64,000 nucleotides of DNA, from assembly GCF_009834915.1 (NCBI RefSeq), contig NZ_WVHS01000003.1, positions 434,001 to 498,000 on the forward strand, written 5' to 3'. Shown here in pieces: positions 18,293 to 28,267 of this stretch (the first letter of the stretch is position 1; each line of letters opens with the position of its first letter). The notes under the pieces were generated by a model. It searched no databases and was not told the origin of the DNA. It saw nothing but the letters and a program-made list of their open reading frames with translations. Position numbers and translations under genes: made by a program. This DNA comes from Hufsiella ginkgonis (lineage in GTDB: Bacteria > Bacteroidota > Bacteroidia > Sphingobacteriales > Sphingobacteriaceae).

Positions 18293-19144
18293 ATGAAGTA
18301 TCGATTCATGGTCGCACTGGTGGTTGTCTTTGCCTCATGCAGCAATAGGGACAAGGCCATAAAAGTGAAGGGCTCTGATACCGAAGTAAACCTGGCCGTG
18401 AACCTGGCCGAAAACTTTTACAAAGTGAATGACGGCTTCAGCGTAGCGATCTCCGGCGGCGGTTCGGGACTGGGTATTGCGTCGCTCCTGAACGGGCAAG
18501 CCGACATCGCCAATTCTTCGCGCCCGCTTAATGCGGAAGAAGACAGTCTCTTTAAGGTAAAGAATATCGCTATCCGCACCGTGGTCTTCGCGGAAGACGC
18601 CACCGCATTTATCGTAAGAAAGAGTTTCCCGCTGGATTCTATAGACGTTGTCTCTTTAAAAAAGGTACTAAGCGGTGAATTAAAATCGTGGAAAGCGATC
18701 ACAGGTAAAGACATGGCCATCAATATCTATGGACGGCAAAGCAATTCGGGAACGCACTCGTTCGTAAAGAAAAAGCTAAAGATCCGGTTTAGCCGCGACG
18801 CCAAAGAGATGAACGGGAACGCCCAGATCATGGAGGGAGTGAAAATGGACGAATCGGGAATCGGGTATGTGGGCGCCGGGTACATCCTGCACGACGGAAC
18901 GGACCAACCTGTTAAGGTGTTGAAAATTAGCCCGGTGAAAGGCCTTACAGCCATATCCCCCCTGGATAAAAAAGCCATTATGGCCAGGCGCTATTATTTC
19001 CAGCGCCCGCTTTACCAGTTCATCCCTGAGACGTCATGGAATAAGGTAAAAGCCTTTATAGATTTTGAAAAGAGCAAAACGGGCCAGGACCTCATCCGGG
19101 CATCCGGTTATTACATCATTACACCCGGTAAGTCCACCCAATGA
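18293..19144 (+). CDS. pstS: Phosphate ABC transporter substrate-binding lipoprotein
   Basis: 283 residues with a lipoprotein signal (VVFASC) and the PstS-type periplasmic-binding fold: KVKGSDTEVNLAVNLAENF, the phosphate-loop run GGGSGLGIASLLNGQADIAN, and the second-lobe motif GRQSNSGTH. The protein delivers phosphate to the PstCA channel. It is shorter than most PstS proteins, common for the Bacteroidota form. The ATG at 18293 begins the signal peptide; a longer frame start would add 16 residues before it. The stop overlaps the pstC start by 4 bases (ATGA). Confidence 0.9.
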   Translation: MKYRFMVALVVVFASCSNRDKAIKVKGSDTEVNLAVNLAENFYKVNDGFSVAISGGGSGLGIASLLNGQADIANSSRPLNAEEDSLFKVKNIAIRTVVFAEDATAFIVRKSFPLDSIDVVSLKKVLSGELKSWKAITGKDMAINIYGRQSNSGTHSFVKKKLKIRFSRDAKEMNGNAQIMEGVKMDESGIGYVGAGYILHDGTDQPVKVLKISPVKGLTAISPLDKKAIMARRYYFQRPLYQFIPETSWNKVKAFIDFEKSKTGQDLIRASGYYIITPGKSTQ

Positions 19145-20025
19145 AATTAGCAGCGAGAGAAAGGATAGACGGCGTGGCAAGAACGCTGTTCAGAACGACA
19201 GGTTTAATAGTGATCGCCATATTGGGCGGGATCTTTTTTATGCTGGTATGGAACAGCATCGCCTTTTTCCTGAAAATAAAACCGATGGATTTCATTACCG
19301 GGACCCAGTGGGACCCGTCAGGTGAGCATTACGGAATTTTGCCTTTGCTGGTAAGCACCTGTCTTGTCACCCTCGGTGCCATGGCCATTGCCATTCCACT
19401 TGGGATAGGTACAGCAGCATTCTTGTCAGAGTATGCGGGGAAACGATGGAAAAATATTTTGAAACCCATGATAGAAATGCTGGCTGCAGTTCCGTCGGTC
19501 GCGATCGGTTTTTTGGGGATCGTAGTCCTGGGGCCGGGAATCGCCGCCGTAACCGGTCAGCCAAACGGGTTAAATGCACTAAATGGAGCGATACTGCTTT
19601 CGGTCATGGCGCTCCCAACCATTATTACGGTAGCCGAAGATGCTTTACAAGGTATCCCGCACACGTATAAGGAAGCAAGTTATGGCGTAGGCGCCAGCAA
19701 ATGGCAAACGCTTACCCGGGTAACCATCCCTGCAGCGGCCCCGGGCATTCTTGCAGCGGTGATGCTGGGCGTTGGCCGTGCCATCGGCGAAACGATGACC
19801 GTATTAATGGCCACAGGCAACGCCTCCGCTTTCCCGAAAGGCTTCTTCCACTCTGTCCGGACCATTACCGCAACGATAGCGATCGAGATGGGGGAAGTTC
19901 CTTATCAAACCACTCATTATTACGCGTTATTTGCCATCGCCGCAGTGCTGTTCCTCATCACGTTGCTGGTAAACCTTGTGGGTGAGCATTTTGTGAACAA
20001 GTTTCGTAAATATCATAGCGCATGA
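19141..20025 (+). CDS. pstC: Phosphate ABC transporter permease PstC
   Basis: 294-residue inner-membrane protein with about six transmembrane segments. It carries the permease EAA loop that contacts PstB (EASYGVGASKWQTLTRVTIP) and the conserved AIGETMTVLMATGN segment of PstC. It starts within the pstS stop (ATGA) and overlaps pstA by 4 bases, so expression is translationally coupled. It forms the channel heterodimer with PstA. Confidence 0.92.
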   Translation: MKLAARERIDGVARTLFRTTGLIVIAILGGIFFMLVWNSIAFFLKIKPMDFITGTQWDPSGEHYGILPLLVSTCLVTLGAMAIAIPLGIGTAAFLSEYAGKRWKNILKPMIEMLAAVPSVAIGFLGIVVLGPGIAAVTGQPNGLNALNGAILLSVMALPTIITVAEDALQGIPHTYKEASYGVGASKWQTLTRVTIPAAAPGILAAVMLGVGRAIGETMTVLMATGNASAFPKGFFHSVRTITATIAIEMGEVPYQTTHYYALFAIAAVLFLITLLVNLVGEHFVNKFRKYHSA

Positions 20026-20867
20026 GGAAGAAACTGACGCCATTGCTGGAATGGGGCACCTTGCTTATCACTACCGGCCTGGTTTGCTTTTTCCTGGTGG
20101 TGATCCTGTGGGACCTGGTAAGCAAAGGTGCTTCCTCACTATCGTGGAATTTCGTAAGCTCTCTGCCCACCCAAGGGATGACAAGCGGCGGAATCCTCCC
20201 GGCCATTACAGGCACGGTACTCCTCACTATGATCACCGCACTTGTCGCCGCGCCCTTTGGTGTGAGCTGCGCGATTTACCTGAATGAATATGCTGCCGAT
20301 AACTGGCTCACGCGATTGATCCGCGCCAGCATTCGTAACCTTGCCGGGGTGCCGTCTATCATCTACGGGTTGTTCGGCCTGGCGCTTTTCGTACAGGGAC
20401 TGCAGATGGGAACTTCATTGTTGTCGGCCGGACTCACACTTGGATTACTGTCGCTTCCTTACATCATTATTACTACCGAAGAAGCCCTTCGCCGGATCCC
20501 GGCCAGTACCAGGGAAGCCGCGCTGGCAGTTGGAGCAACGCAGTTTGAATCCATCAGGGATGTAGTGGTCCCTTCGGCTATGCCGGGAATGCTCACCGGG
20601 CTGGTGCTTACGCTTTCGCGTGCAGCAGGAGAAACAGCGCCGATCCTGTTTACAGGCGTAGCTTTTTACATTAATAACCCGTCCGGCTACCTCAACCAGG
20701 AGTTTATGGCGCTGCCTTATCACCTGTATATGCTTTCTACGCAGCACCAGGCCATCGAGGCGGTTCGCCCGCTGGCTTACGGAACGGCGCTGGTATTGCT
20801 TATCGTGGTGTTTTTGTTAAACCTTACCGCATTTTATATCCGGTATAAATACAGTAAGAATGAGTAA
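20022..20867 (+). CDS. pstA: Phosphate ABC transporter permease PstA
   Basis: 281 residues with six hydrophobic segments, the PstA-specific run RNLAGVPSIIYGLFGLALFV and an EAA loop (TREAALAVGATQFESIRDVV) followed by RAAGETAPILFTG. Coupled to pstC (ATGA overlap) and overlapping pstB by 8 bases. Partner of PstC in the membrane channel. Confidence 0.92.
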   Translation: MRKKLTPLLEWGTLLITTGLVCFFLVVILWDLVSKGASSLSWNFVSSLPTQGMTSGGILPAITGTVLLTMITALVAAPFGVSCAIYLNEYAADNWLTRLIRASIRNLAGVPSIIYGLFGLALFVQGLQMGTSLLSAGLTLGLLSLPYIIITTEEALRRIPASTREAALAVGATQFESIRDVVVPSAMPGMLTGLVLTLSRAAGETAPILFTGVAFYINNPSGYLNQEFMALPYHLYMLSTQHQAIEAVRPLAYGTALVLLIVVFLLNLTAFYIRYKYSKNE

Positions 20868-21621
20868 CGATCTGGTAAAGCTTTCGGCAAAAGGTGTAAA
20901 CCTATGGTTCGGTAATAAGCAGGTATTAAAGAATATCAGCGTGGATTTCGAGCCCAATAAGGTCACGGCGCTCATCGGCCCGTCGGGCTGCGGTAAAAGT
21001 ACGCTGCTGCGGGCATTCAACCGGATGCACGACCTCTCGCCGGACGCCCGCATCGAAGGTAAATTTATGCTGGAAAACCAGGACTTGTACGAGAAAGGGC
21101 TTTCGGTCACTCAATTGCGCCGCCGCATCGGGATGGTTTTTCAAAAAGCCAACCCGTTTCCCAAAAGTATTTACGAGAATATCAATTACGGGTTAAAGAT
21201 CAACGATATTCCCAAAGCGGAGCGCCCGGGGATTATCGAAAACGCCCTCAGGGAAAGCTACATATGGGAGGAAGTGAAGGATGAGCTGGAAAAGCCGGCA
21301 ACCAGGCTTTCCGGGGGACAGCAGCAGCGCTTATGTATTGCCCGCACGGTGGCCCTTCGCCCGGAAGTGATCCTGATGGACGAACCTTGTTCGGCACTCG
21401 ACCCGTTAAGTACTTTAAAGATCGAGGAACTGATCGTTAAGCTGAAAAAGGATTTTACCATTGTGATCGTTACGCACAACATGCAGCAGGCGCAGCGCGT
21501 AGCGGATAAAACCGTGTTCATGTATCTTGGAGAGATCATCGAGGAAGGACAAACCAAAGACATGTTCGCTAATCCCAAAAATGAGTTAACCGCGAATTAT
21601 GTCAAGGGGCACTTCGGGTAA
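20860..21621 (+). CDS. pstB: Phosphate ABC transporter ATPase PstB
   Basis: 253 residues, the normal PstB length. Walker A GPSGCGKST, Q-loop MVFQKANPFPKSIYEN (the PstB-type NPFPKS), ABC signature LSGGQQQR, Walker B VILMDEPCSALD and switch histidine VTHNM are all present. Last gene of the pst operon. No phoU follows, unlike many pst operons: the next gene is convergent and ends directly at the pstB stop. Confidence 0.95.
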   Translation: MSNDLVKLSAKGVNLWFGNKQVLKNISVDFEPNKVTALIGPSGCGKSTLLRAFNRMHDLSPDARIEGKFMLENQDLYEKGLSVTQLRRRIGMVFQKANPFPKSIYENINYGLKINDIPKAERPGIIENALRESYIWEEVKDELEKPATRLSGGQQQRLCIARTVALRPEVILMDEPCSALDPLSTLKIEELIVKLKKDFTIVIVTHNMQQAQRVADKTVFMYLGEIIEEGQTKDMFANPKNELTANYVKGHFG

Positions 21622-21780
21622 TTAAATCTGTTCCCCGGTATGTTTTTCGGGCTTGAGCTCAGCTTTATTGTTCTCCATTTCGAATCTTTTCTTGTCCTTA
21701 TTATTCCGAGTGATCAGGAAAATAAGAAGGGCGATAACGGCAATAGCTACTGCGCCGACAAATAAATAATTTACATTCAT
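21622..21780 (-). CDS. Small single-pass membrane protein
   Basis: 52 residues from the ATG at 21780: one N-terminal transmembrane helix (YLFVGAVAIAVIALLIFLI), an RNNKDKKRFEME linker and a charged tail. The positive residues after the helix place the tail in the cytoplasm. Convergent with pstB with no spacer. A slightly longer frame start adds nine residues. Proteins of this form are common in the group and have no known role. Confidence 0.6.
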   Translation of the reverse strand: MNVNYLFVGAVAIAVIALLIFLITRNNKDKKRFEMENNKAELKPEKHTGEQI

Positions 21781-21807
21781 AGAGTTAGCGGTTAGATTGT
21801 GTGCCAA

Positions 21808-22415
21808 TGTACGGGTTTGAATGTTACCCCTATATTAATCTTCCCATGATAGCATGCCGTACCGTAACGTCTATCCAGCCGTTTTACGCAAACCGGAGAT
21901 TATTACCGGGTTTTCCTTCCTGCCCGATCCGTAAATGATTTTATCCGTTAACGATTTGTAGATCGCTATTCCATGTCCACAGTTTGATGTCGAACCCGTT
22001 CGAATGTGCTTTCCTGCTGCCTTCAGGACTGAGAGTCCGGGAAGCTGAACAACGGGAGTGATTTGCGCAGGCCTGCATTCCTGTAATTTCAACAGCCGCC
22101 ATGCACCAGGCACTCAGGGCTAAATCCGGATGTTAAGTACCCGGCAAAAAACGATGAGTTTGTTTTTACCTGTAAGCGGCCGATCCTGCTCGTCGCCCGG
22201 TATTTAATTAACGGATACGATGGCTTGGAACAAAAGGCTCACCCTGGACATCGGCCGATTCGCGGGGTTACAGGTGCGGAAGCGGCCCTGGCGGCTGACC
22301 TTTCCGTCATAGAAGAAACGAAAGAACCGGCTGAAAAAGTAAACGTCTATCACCTTTCGACGCTATCATTTAAATCAGCAGTTTGCGGAACCTCGTTTAT
22401 CAAAGATACCTGCGG
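21808..22415. other. Gap with scattered gene debris
   Basis: No intact gene. On the plus strand a short frame from 22220 reads MAWNKRLTLDIGRFAGLQV and then stops; this weakly resembles the N-terminus of a membrane site-2-type protease. On the minus strand a short frame (GHGIAIYKSLTDKIIYGSGR) looks protein-like but was not recognised. Taken together this looks like decayed sequence. Confidence 0.3.
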
Positions 22416-22419
22416 TTGA

Positions 22420-23406
<987 letters not shown>

Positions 23407-23494
23407 AATATTATAGTAATAAAAAGAAAGTCAAATGTTTTAAGTTGGTGACACCTGGTCGTGGCCCGGGCATAAACTGCAAGATGGCCGGGAA

Positions 23495-24088
23495 TCACGC
23501 ATCGTCAATTTTCGTTCCGGTATTCTCCGGCGACTTCCGGCCGCCCATAGTATTTATACCGTTCAGCCACTGTTCGGGTGCCTGTAAAATAGTAAGACGT
23601 GCATTATAAATTTCATGCCCTTTGCGTACGCGGTAATGTTCATGTACCTGCTCCCCCTGGCCGTAGTAAGCCGCCGCGGCTATAAATCCGGCCATGGAGA
23701 TGCCGCCGAGAAACCACATTTTTTCTGCCGGGTATTCGTAGCTCATAAAGAAAAGCTGGTCTATGGGATGATCCTTGTGCCGGGCGGTGATCTGAGCCGT
23801 ATAATCAAGGCGGGGCGGGCCCTTGCGCTTAACGGTTTTGACATCTGTTCTCACGCCGTTTATCGTAAAGTCTGCTTGCCCGGCGGCGTTTTCCAGGTGC
23901 CATTGCGCGTCCCGTACGCCGCTGCGCTTAAGCCAGTGATTGAAACAGATCTCCCCAAGGTCGCCCGTCCAGCGAAGGTCGGTATCTTCCTCCTCATAGA
24001 TATTCCCGTAAAGCAAGTCACGCCGGGCGCGGATCATCTGCGCCTTTTCTACCCACTGCCCGGGAATATTCATCGTAATCAAGTTCAT
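23495..24088 (-). CDS. PD-(D/E)XK nuclease-like protein
   Basis: 197 residues. A nuclease-like core is visible: GDLGEICFNHWL supplies a helix-borne acidic residue, and ADFTINGVRTDVKTVKRKG gives the Asp...Asp-x-Lys pair expected of the PD-(D/E)XK fold. This resembles small Vsr/Holliday-resolvase-type or restriction-like proteins, but no named family was recognised. The C-terminal third (EKMWFLGGISMAGFI) is typical of substrate-recognition extensions. It has no methylase or helicase neighbour. The ATG at 24088 is used; one at 24073 is also possible. Confidence 0.55.
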   Translation of the reverse strand: MNLITMNIPGQWVEKAQMIRARRDLLYGNIYEEEDTDLRWTGDLGEICFNHWLKRSGVRDAQWHLENAAGQADFTINGVRTDVKTVKRKGPPRLDYTAQITARHKDHPIDQLFFMSYEYPAEKMWFLGGISMAGFIAAAAYYGQGEQVHEHYRVRKGHEIYNARLTILQAPEQWLNGINTMGGRKSPENTGTKIDDA

Positions 24089-24189
24089 CAGCCTGAAAAT
24101 AGGAATTATCCCGGAATTACGTGAAGTAAGGAATACAAGAATTTATGAACGGTGACCTTGTCCGGACCAGGATCACCCAATTTGCGGGA

Positions 24190-24220
24190 TTGCGCGGTAT
24201 GAATACAACTGGTATCTTTG
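24190..24220 (+). promoter_or_regulatory. Promoter of the carboxypeptidase-regulatory-like lipoprotein gene
   Basis: TTG at 24190-24192, a 20-base spacer and TATCTTTG at 24213-24220; the ATG follows 16 bases later. Confidence 0.6.
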
Positions 24221-24236
24221 CCGGCTACGACCATAT

Positions 24237-25529
24237 ATGAAAAAAATATTACTGGTGATCTGCCTTGCGGCTCTCTTCGCCTCCTGTAAAAAGACCGGCG
24301 CTCCTGTAGCCAGTGCGGGCGCTATTACCGGGAGTATAACGCCTCCCGGCGTATTCGCTGTTATTTATGCGACAGACGCTTCGGGAAATAGTTTTTCGGC
24401 CGGGGTGTCGCCCGCTACGGGTGCTTTTAAGTTAGATAACCTCCCTGCCGGAAAATACAGGTTGTTTGTACCTGCAAACCCGGCTTTCAATTCAACCATA
24501 AATTTAGAGCTGGAAGTTAAGAGCGGGCAGACCGCCGATGCCGGGAATATCAGCTTCGAGCAGGCCATCGCTCCAAGCGGAAGCGTATATGGAACAGTAT
24601 TGCCGGCAGGTTTTGGAAAGAGCGTTACCGCCACGGTGCTTAACGACGGGAGGGTGTATACCGCTATCCCGAATGCTTCCACAGGATCTTTTACCATCAT
24701 CCTTCCCAACGGCGAATATGCTATAAACTTCGCTGCCAATGCTCCCGCGGAAGCACCCCAGGATATGAGAGCTACCGTCGAAGGAAAACCGTTAAACCTG
24801 GGCAGCGTCATTTGCAAACAGGGATCGTCCGGAAGTATTACCGGGAAAATGAATCCGGTGTCTGTACTGGGATCGGTAAAAGCGACCAGTATCCAAACCG
24901 GCGATGTGATATTAGGGACCATAGACCGGGCAAAAGGCAGTTTTGGATTCCCAGTACTGTTCCCGGGCGCTTATAAGATCAGCTTTACCACCTATATCCC
25001 TTACCTGCCGCATGCGGATATCGAGGTGGCGGTGACCGCCGGGAAGGAGACCGATATGGGGACCGTTTCGTTCCAGTATGATAACGAAGTGCGCGTCCTT
25101 TCGTATAAAATAGATGGGAAAAGTTCATTGCGCTACAACCTGACAGCCAGCTTCGCGGATGGCTTGCTGAAATTTTCTTTGCAGCAGACTTCATTCAGCG
25201 GCCCGACCCCGGAAAATATGCTCACTACCACTACGGCATTAACCGTCGCCCTGGAAAACGTCACCGGGCCGGGAAAATATACTTTCAGGGGAACTGCGAA
25301 TTCGAATCTCACCTTCAGCGAAACTAAACGTCCCTCTTATGGTCTGCAGGGCACTACGAACACCTGGAGCGTGAACGGGGCTACGGCAGGCGGGCAACTG
25401 GAAGTGATCTCCATCGATCCTGCGGCGCGCACCATACGGGGGACTTTCTCCGCTACCCTGGCCAGTGATAAACCGGCCACGCTTGCCGACAAGTCGGTTA
25501 CCGAGGGCGTGTTCTATCTCAGTTATTGA
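24237..25529 (+). CDS. Lipoprotein with repeated carboxypeptidase-regulatory-like beta domains
   Basis: 430 residues. The lipobox signal (LFASC) is followed by about three tandem beta-sandwich units of roughly 85 residues, each with the pattern G-T-V/G-S-I ... G-x-F-x-x-x-L-P-G-x-Y (SPATGAFKLDNLPAGKYRLF, ASTGSFTIILPNGEYAINF, AKGSFGFPVLFPGAYKISF). A C-terminal domain of about 150 residues (from EVRVLSYKIDGK) is a calycin- or DUF6252-like beta sheet. Probably surface or periplasmic and structural or binding; no active-site motif. Single gene with its own promoter. Confidence 0.75.
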   Translation: MKKILLVICLAALFASCKKTGAPVASAGAITGSITPPGVFAVIYATDASGNSFSAGVSPATGAFKLDNLPAGKYRLFVPANPAFNSTINLELEVKSGQTADAGNISFEQAIAPSGSVYGTVLPAGFGKSVTATVLNDGRVYTAIPNASTGSFTIILPNGEYAINFAANAPAEAPQDMRATVEGKPLNLGSVICKQGSSGSITGKMNPVSVLGSVKATSIQTGDVILGTIDRAKGSFGFPVLFPGAYKISFTTYIPYLPHADIEVAVTAGKETDMGTVSFQYDNEVRVLSYKIDGKSSLRYNLTASFADGLLKFSLQQTSFSGPTPENMLTTTTALTVALENVTGPGKYTFRGTANSNLTFSETKRPSYGLQGTTNTWSVNGATAGGQLEVISIDPAARTIRGTFSATLASDKPATLADKSVTEGVFYLSY

Positions 25530-25669
25530 TGGGTGATGAATTAGCGGGGGATAGCACCTGGCCGGGAGTGCAAATGTATTGGCTGCTTACAGGTTATCCA
25601 GGCGCGTATTCTCCTGGAAGCGAAAGACTGCTTTACTATACTAAACTATACCAAAAAATCCGTGGCCTT

Positions 25670-26080
25670 TTATAATTCGTTCTGCATATGAAACACGTTC
25701 CATTTATGCCCGTCGGGGTCTGCAAAAACAAATCCATAATAGCCTTCGCCAAACTCGGCAGGTCGGCTGAATAACGTTCCACCGGCCAGGCGAACTTCTT
25801 CAGCCCAGGCGTTCACTTCGGCCTTGCTGTCTGACCAAAGCGTAAATATTATTTCATTTCCTTTTGATAGGTCTGCTAATTCGCCTTCTATCGCTTTTTT
25901 AAGAAGATCGTTCCGGAAAAAGTGTACTACGAAATCGTTATCGCCAACCAGGAAACTGGCGAGTTCTTTTCCATTGTTATGCCCGCCATTGAGTTTGAAT
26001 CCAAGTGTCGTATAAAATTCCATGGTCCTTTTTACGTCTTTCACTGCCAGGTTGGCCCAGATTTTTTTCGGTCTCATCAT
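25670..26080 (-). CDS. VOC-family (glyoxalase/bleomycin-resistance fold) protein
   Basis: 136 residues with two betaalphabetabetabeta halves: IWANLAVKDVKRTMEFYTTL at the start and a C-terminal GYYGFVFADPDGHKWNVFHM. This is the PhnB/glyoxalase-like form often annotated as extradiol dioxygenase or 'glyoxalase'. Metal-ligand positions are incomplete, so it may be a binding protein rather than an enzyme. Transcribed alone; divergent from the BlaI gene. Confidence 0.82.
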   Translation of the reverse strand: MMRPKKIWANLAVKDVKRTMEFYTTLGFKLNGGHNNGKELASFLVGDNDFVVHFFRNDLLKKAIEGELADLSKGNEIIFTLWSDSKAEVNAWAEEVRLAGGTLFSRPAEFGEGYYGFVFADPDGHKWNVFHMQNEL

Positions 26081-26245
26081 GTTGTTTTTGATCTGTTCAA
26101 AGGTCGGTTAATCAACGCTGTTAACCGGGGGTTGAATACGACAATTACGGTGCCGTTTGCGACAAGGTGATCTTCGCTTTACATTTTCAATAGCGGTTAA
26201 CCGGCTCCCAGGCTTTTTTTATAATATTTAACTAATATTTGGAAC

Positions 26246-26268
26246 GTACGTTTTAATACGTACCTTTG
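26246..26268 (+). promoter_or_regulatory. Inverted-repeat operator overlapping the blaI-like -7 box
   Basis: GTACGTTTTAATACGTAC (26246-26263) has perfect 6-bp arms and runs into TACCTTTG (26261-26268), a -7 box. The ATG is only 4 bases further on. BlaI-family repressors bind such dyads over their own promoters, so autoregulation is likely. Confidence 0.55.
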
Positions 26269-26272
26269 GGTT

Positions 26273-26668
26273 ATGCAACAGCCCGATCAATCAGCACAGT
26301 ATACGCCCACCAAAACAGAATTCGACGTTTTGCAGGTACTTTGGCAATACGGTCCCTCAACTGTCAGGTTTGTTCACGACAAGTTGAATGAGCATAAAGA
26401 GGAGGTGGTGTATACTTCTACGCTTAAACTTATGCAGGTAATGAAAGAGAAGGGCATCCTTAATCGCGACGAAAGCAATATGAGGCACTTGTACAGCGCT
26501 GTTCCGCAGGAGGAACAGGTAAAACGGACGATGCTGAGCCGGTTTGTAGACAGTATGTATAAAGGCTCGCCCAGCAGCCTGGTGCTGGCATTGCTTGGCG
26601 ACGATCAAACGTCGGCAGAAGAGCTCCGGAAAATCAAGGGGTTAATCAATACTATGCAGAAACCATGA
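26273..26668 (+). CDS. BlaI/MecI/CopY-family transcriptional repressor
   Basis: 131 residues with an N-terminal winged helix (PTKTEFDVLQVLWQYGPSTV, then TSTLKLMQVMKEKGILNRD) and a C-terminal dimerisation helix region. Members repress their own operon and are cleaved or released when the partner M56 protease senses a signal. The downstream M56 gene overlaps by 4 bases (ATGA). A candidate operator sits over its promoter. Confidence 0.9.
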   Translation: MQQPDQSAQYTPTKTEFDVLQVLWQYGPSTVRFVHDKLNEHKEEVVYTSTLKLMQVMKEKGILNRDESNMRHLYSAVPQEEQVKRTMLSRFVDSMYKGSPSSLVLALLGDDQTSAEELRKIKGLINTMQKP

Positions 26669-28143
26669 ATGACATGATATTCGGGTTATCCGGGGCATGC
26701 TTCGCCATGCTTGTACACTCCGTTTGGATAGGGGGACTGTTGAGCATTGTTTCTGCCGTGTTCCTGGTAGCCGGCAGGCGGTTTAGCCCCACAGCAAGGT
26801 ATAATGTATTACTTGCTGTGTTTTCCTGTTTTGTTGCCGCTTGCGGATTTATATTTTTCAGGGAATTGGCCGGTTTAACTAAAGGTGAACATTACACGCC
26901 GTACATGTCCAATCTTGCAGACCTCTCTTTTGCCGGAGCGCTTTCCGGGTTCCGGGTTTATTCGCCGGCGATCGTAGCCGCCTGGTTCGTTATTTTTATG
27001 ATCCATGTTGCCCGGTTCGCGGTAGGTATCGCCCATCATCAGTCGCGGGTCCGCTCGGGCACGTTGCAAGCACCTGATTATTGGAAACACAAACTGCAGG
27101 CACTGGCCAACACGCTTAAAATAAGTAAAACGGTGGCACTCATGGAATCGACGCTGGTCAGTGCCCCGGTACTTCTCGGCCACCTGAAACCTGTTATCCT
27201 GGTGCCGGCCGGGTTGCTCGCCTCGTTGCCGCCTGATCAATTGGAAGCGGTGCTGCTGCATGAGCTGGCTCATATTCGCCGAAACGACTACCTGGTAAAC
27301 CTGGCTCAGGGCCTTGCCGAGGCCGTGTTTTTCTTTAATCCCGGCTTATTATGGATATCCGGATCAATGCGTGTTGAGCGGGAACATTGCAGTGATGACC
27401 TGGCGCTTAAGCATATACCAGACCGAATGACATTCGTAAATGCGCTGGTCAGTTTTAAGGAATATGCCCTTTATCGAAACCGGTTTCCCCTGGCTTTCGC
27501 CGGTTCGAAAGATCAGTTATTTCTACGCATTAACCGGATCGTGGGGAATCCCCTTCCGGTAAACGATGCCGGAAGCGTGAAAGCATTGGTATATTCCGGC
27601 ATGCTGTCCATCCTGGTATTAACAGCGATGATGGGCATGCGTACGCCGGCTCCCGAAAAAGCGCAGGCGGATATTTCGCGTAGCTTAACGCCAATGATAA
27701 CTGCCGCTTTACCGGTTAACGTGGTAATGAGCCCAGCTGTGGGAAACACTGTTCCGGCCGCGGTAACTGCCGGAATATCACCCGGCCGCAAACCTGTTCT
27801 CCCTCATAGCAGTGAGACGACCGATGCCAGCCAGGATCCTTATCCCGGAGATGAACCGGCCGCCAGCGACGATGGAACGGGCGAGGTGGTAGAAAGCGGT
27901 ACTTCGCCTGGCCCGCAAGCGGAGCAAATGAAGCGATATGCCCGGCGACAACGGGAGCACGAAGCCCTCATGGCGGCGTACCCTGAAAAGATAGCGGAAT
28001 ACCATCGAAAAATAGAAGAATATCACCAGGCGCTTGAACGATACGAGCTCAAGATGAAAGAATACCGTCAAACGATAGAGCAGTATAACAAACGCTTCGC
28101 CAGTAAATTACCGGATATAATCGGCGGTACGCCTGATGGGTAA
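26665..28143 (+). CDS. M56-family (BlaR1-like) membrane metallopeptidase
   Basis: 492 residues: four N-terminal transmembrane segments and a cytoplasmic gluzincin domain with the HELAH zinc motif at residues 199-203 (VLLHELAHIRRND) plus the downstream EREHCSDDLAL glutamate region. A further hydrophobic segment near residue 310 is followed by a low-complexity linker and a charged coiled-coil tail (MKRYARRQREHEALMAAY to the end). It lacks the penicillin-binding sensor of true BlaR1, so the signal differs; the coiled tail would lie outside the membrane. It should inactivate the BlaI-type repressor encoded just upstream. Confidence 0.88.
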   Translation: MNDMIFGLSGACFAMLVHSVWIGGLLSIVSAVFLVAGRRFSPTARYNVLLAVFSCFVAACGFIFFRELAGLTKGEHYTPYMSNLADLSFAGALSGFRVYSPAIVAAWFVIFMIHVARFAVGIAHHQSRVRSGTLQAPDYWKHKLQALANTLKISKTVALMESTLVSAPVLLGHLKPVILVPAGLLASLPPDQLEAVLLHELAHIRRNDYLVNLAQGLAEAVFFFNPGLLWISGSMRVEREHCSDDLALKHIPDRMTFVNALVSFKEYALYRNRFPLAFAGSKDQLFLRINRIVGNPLPVNDAGSVKALVYSGMLSILVLTAMMGMRTPAPEKAQADISRSLTPMITAALPVNVVMSPAVGNTVPAAVTAGISPGRKPVLPHSSETTDASQDPYPGDEPAASDDGTGEVVESGTSPGPQAEQMKRYARRQREHEALMAAYPEKIAEYHRKIEEYHQALERYELKMKEYRQTIEQYNKRFASKLPDIIGGTPDG

Positions 28144-28267
28144 TTAACATCCGCAATCAATGCCGCGAAAAGCGGCTCTTCATCATATACAGCTTTTATT
28201 TTTTTCCCGGACCCTGCGGGCATGGGAGTGCTATATACGCAAAAATTCACCCTTAATAACTTACCAA

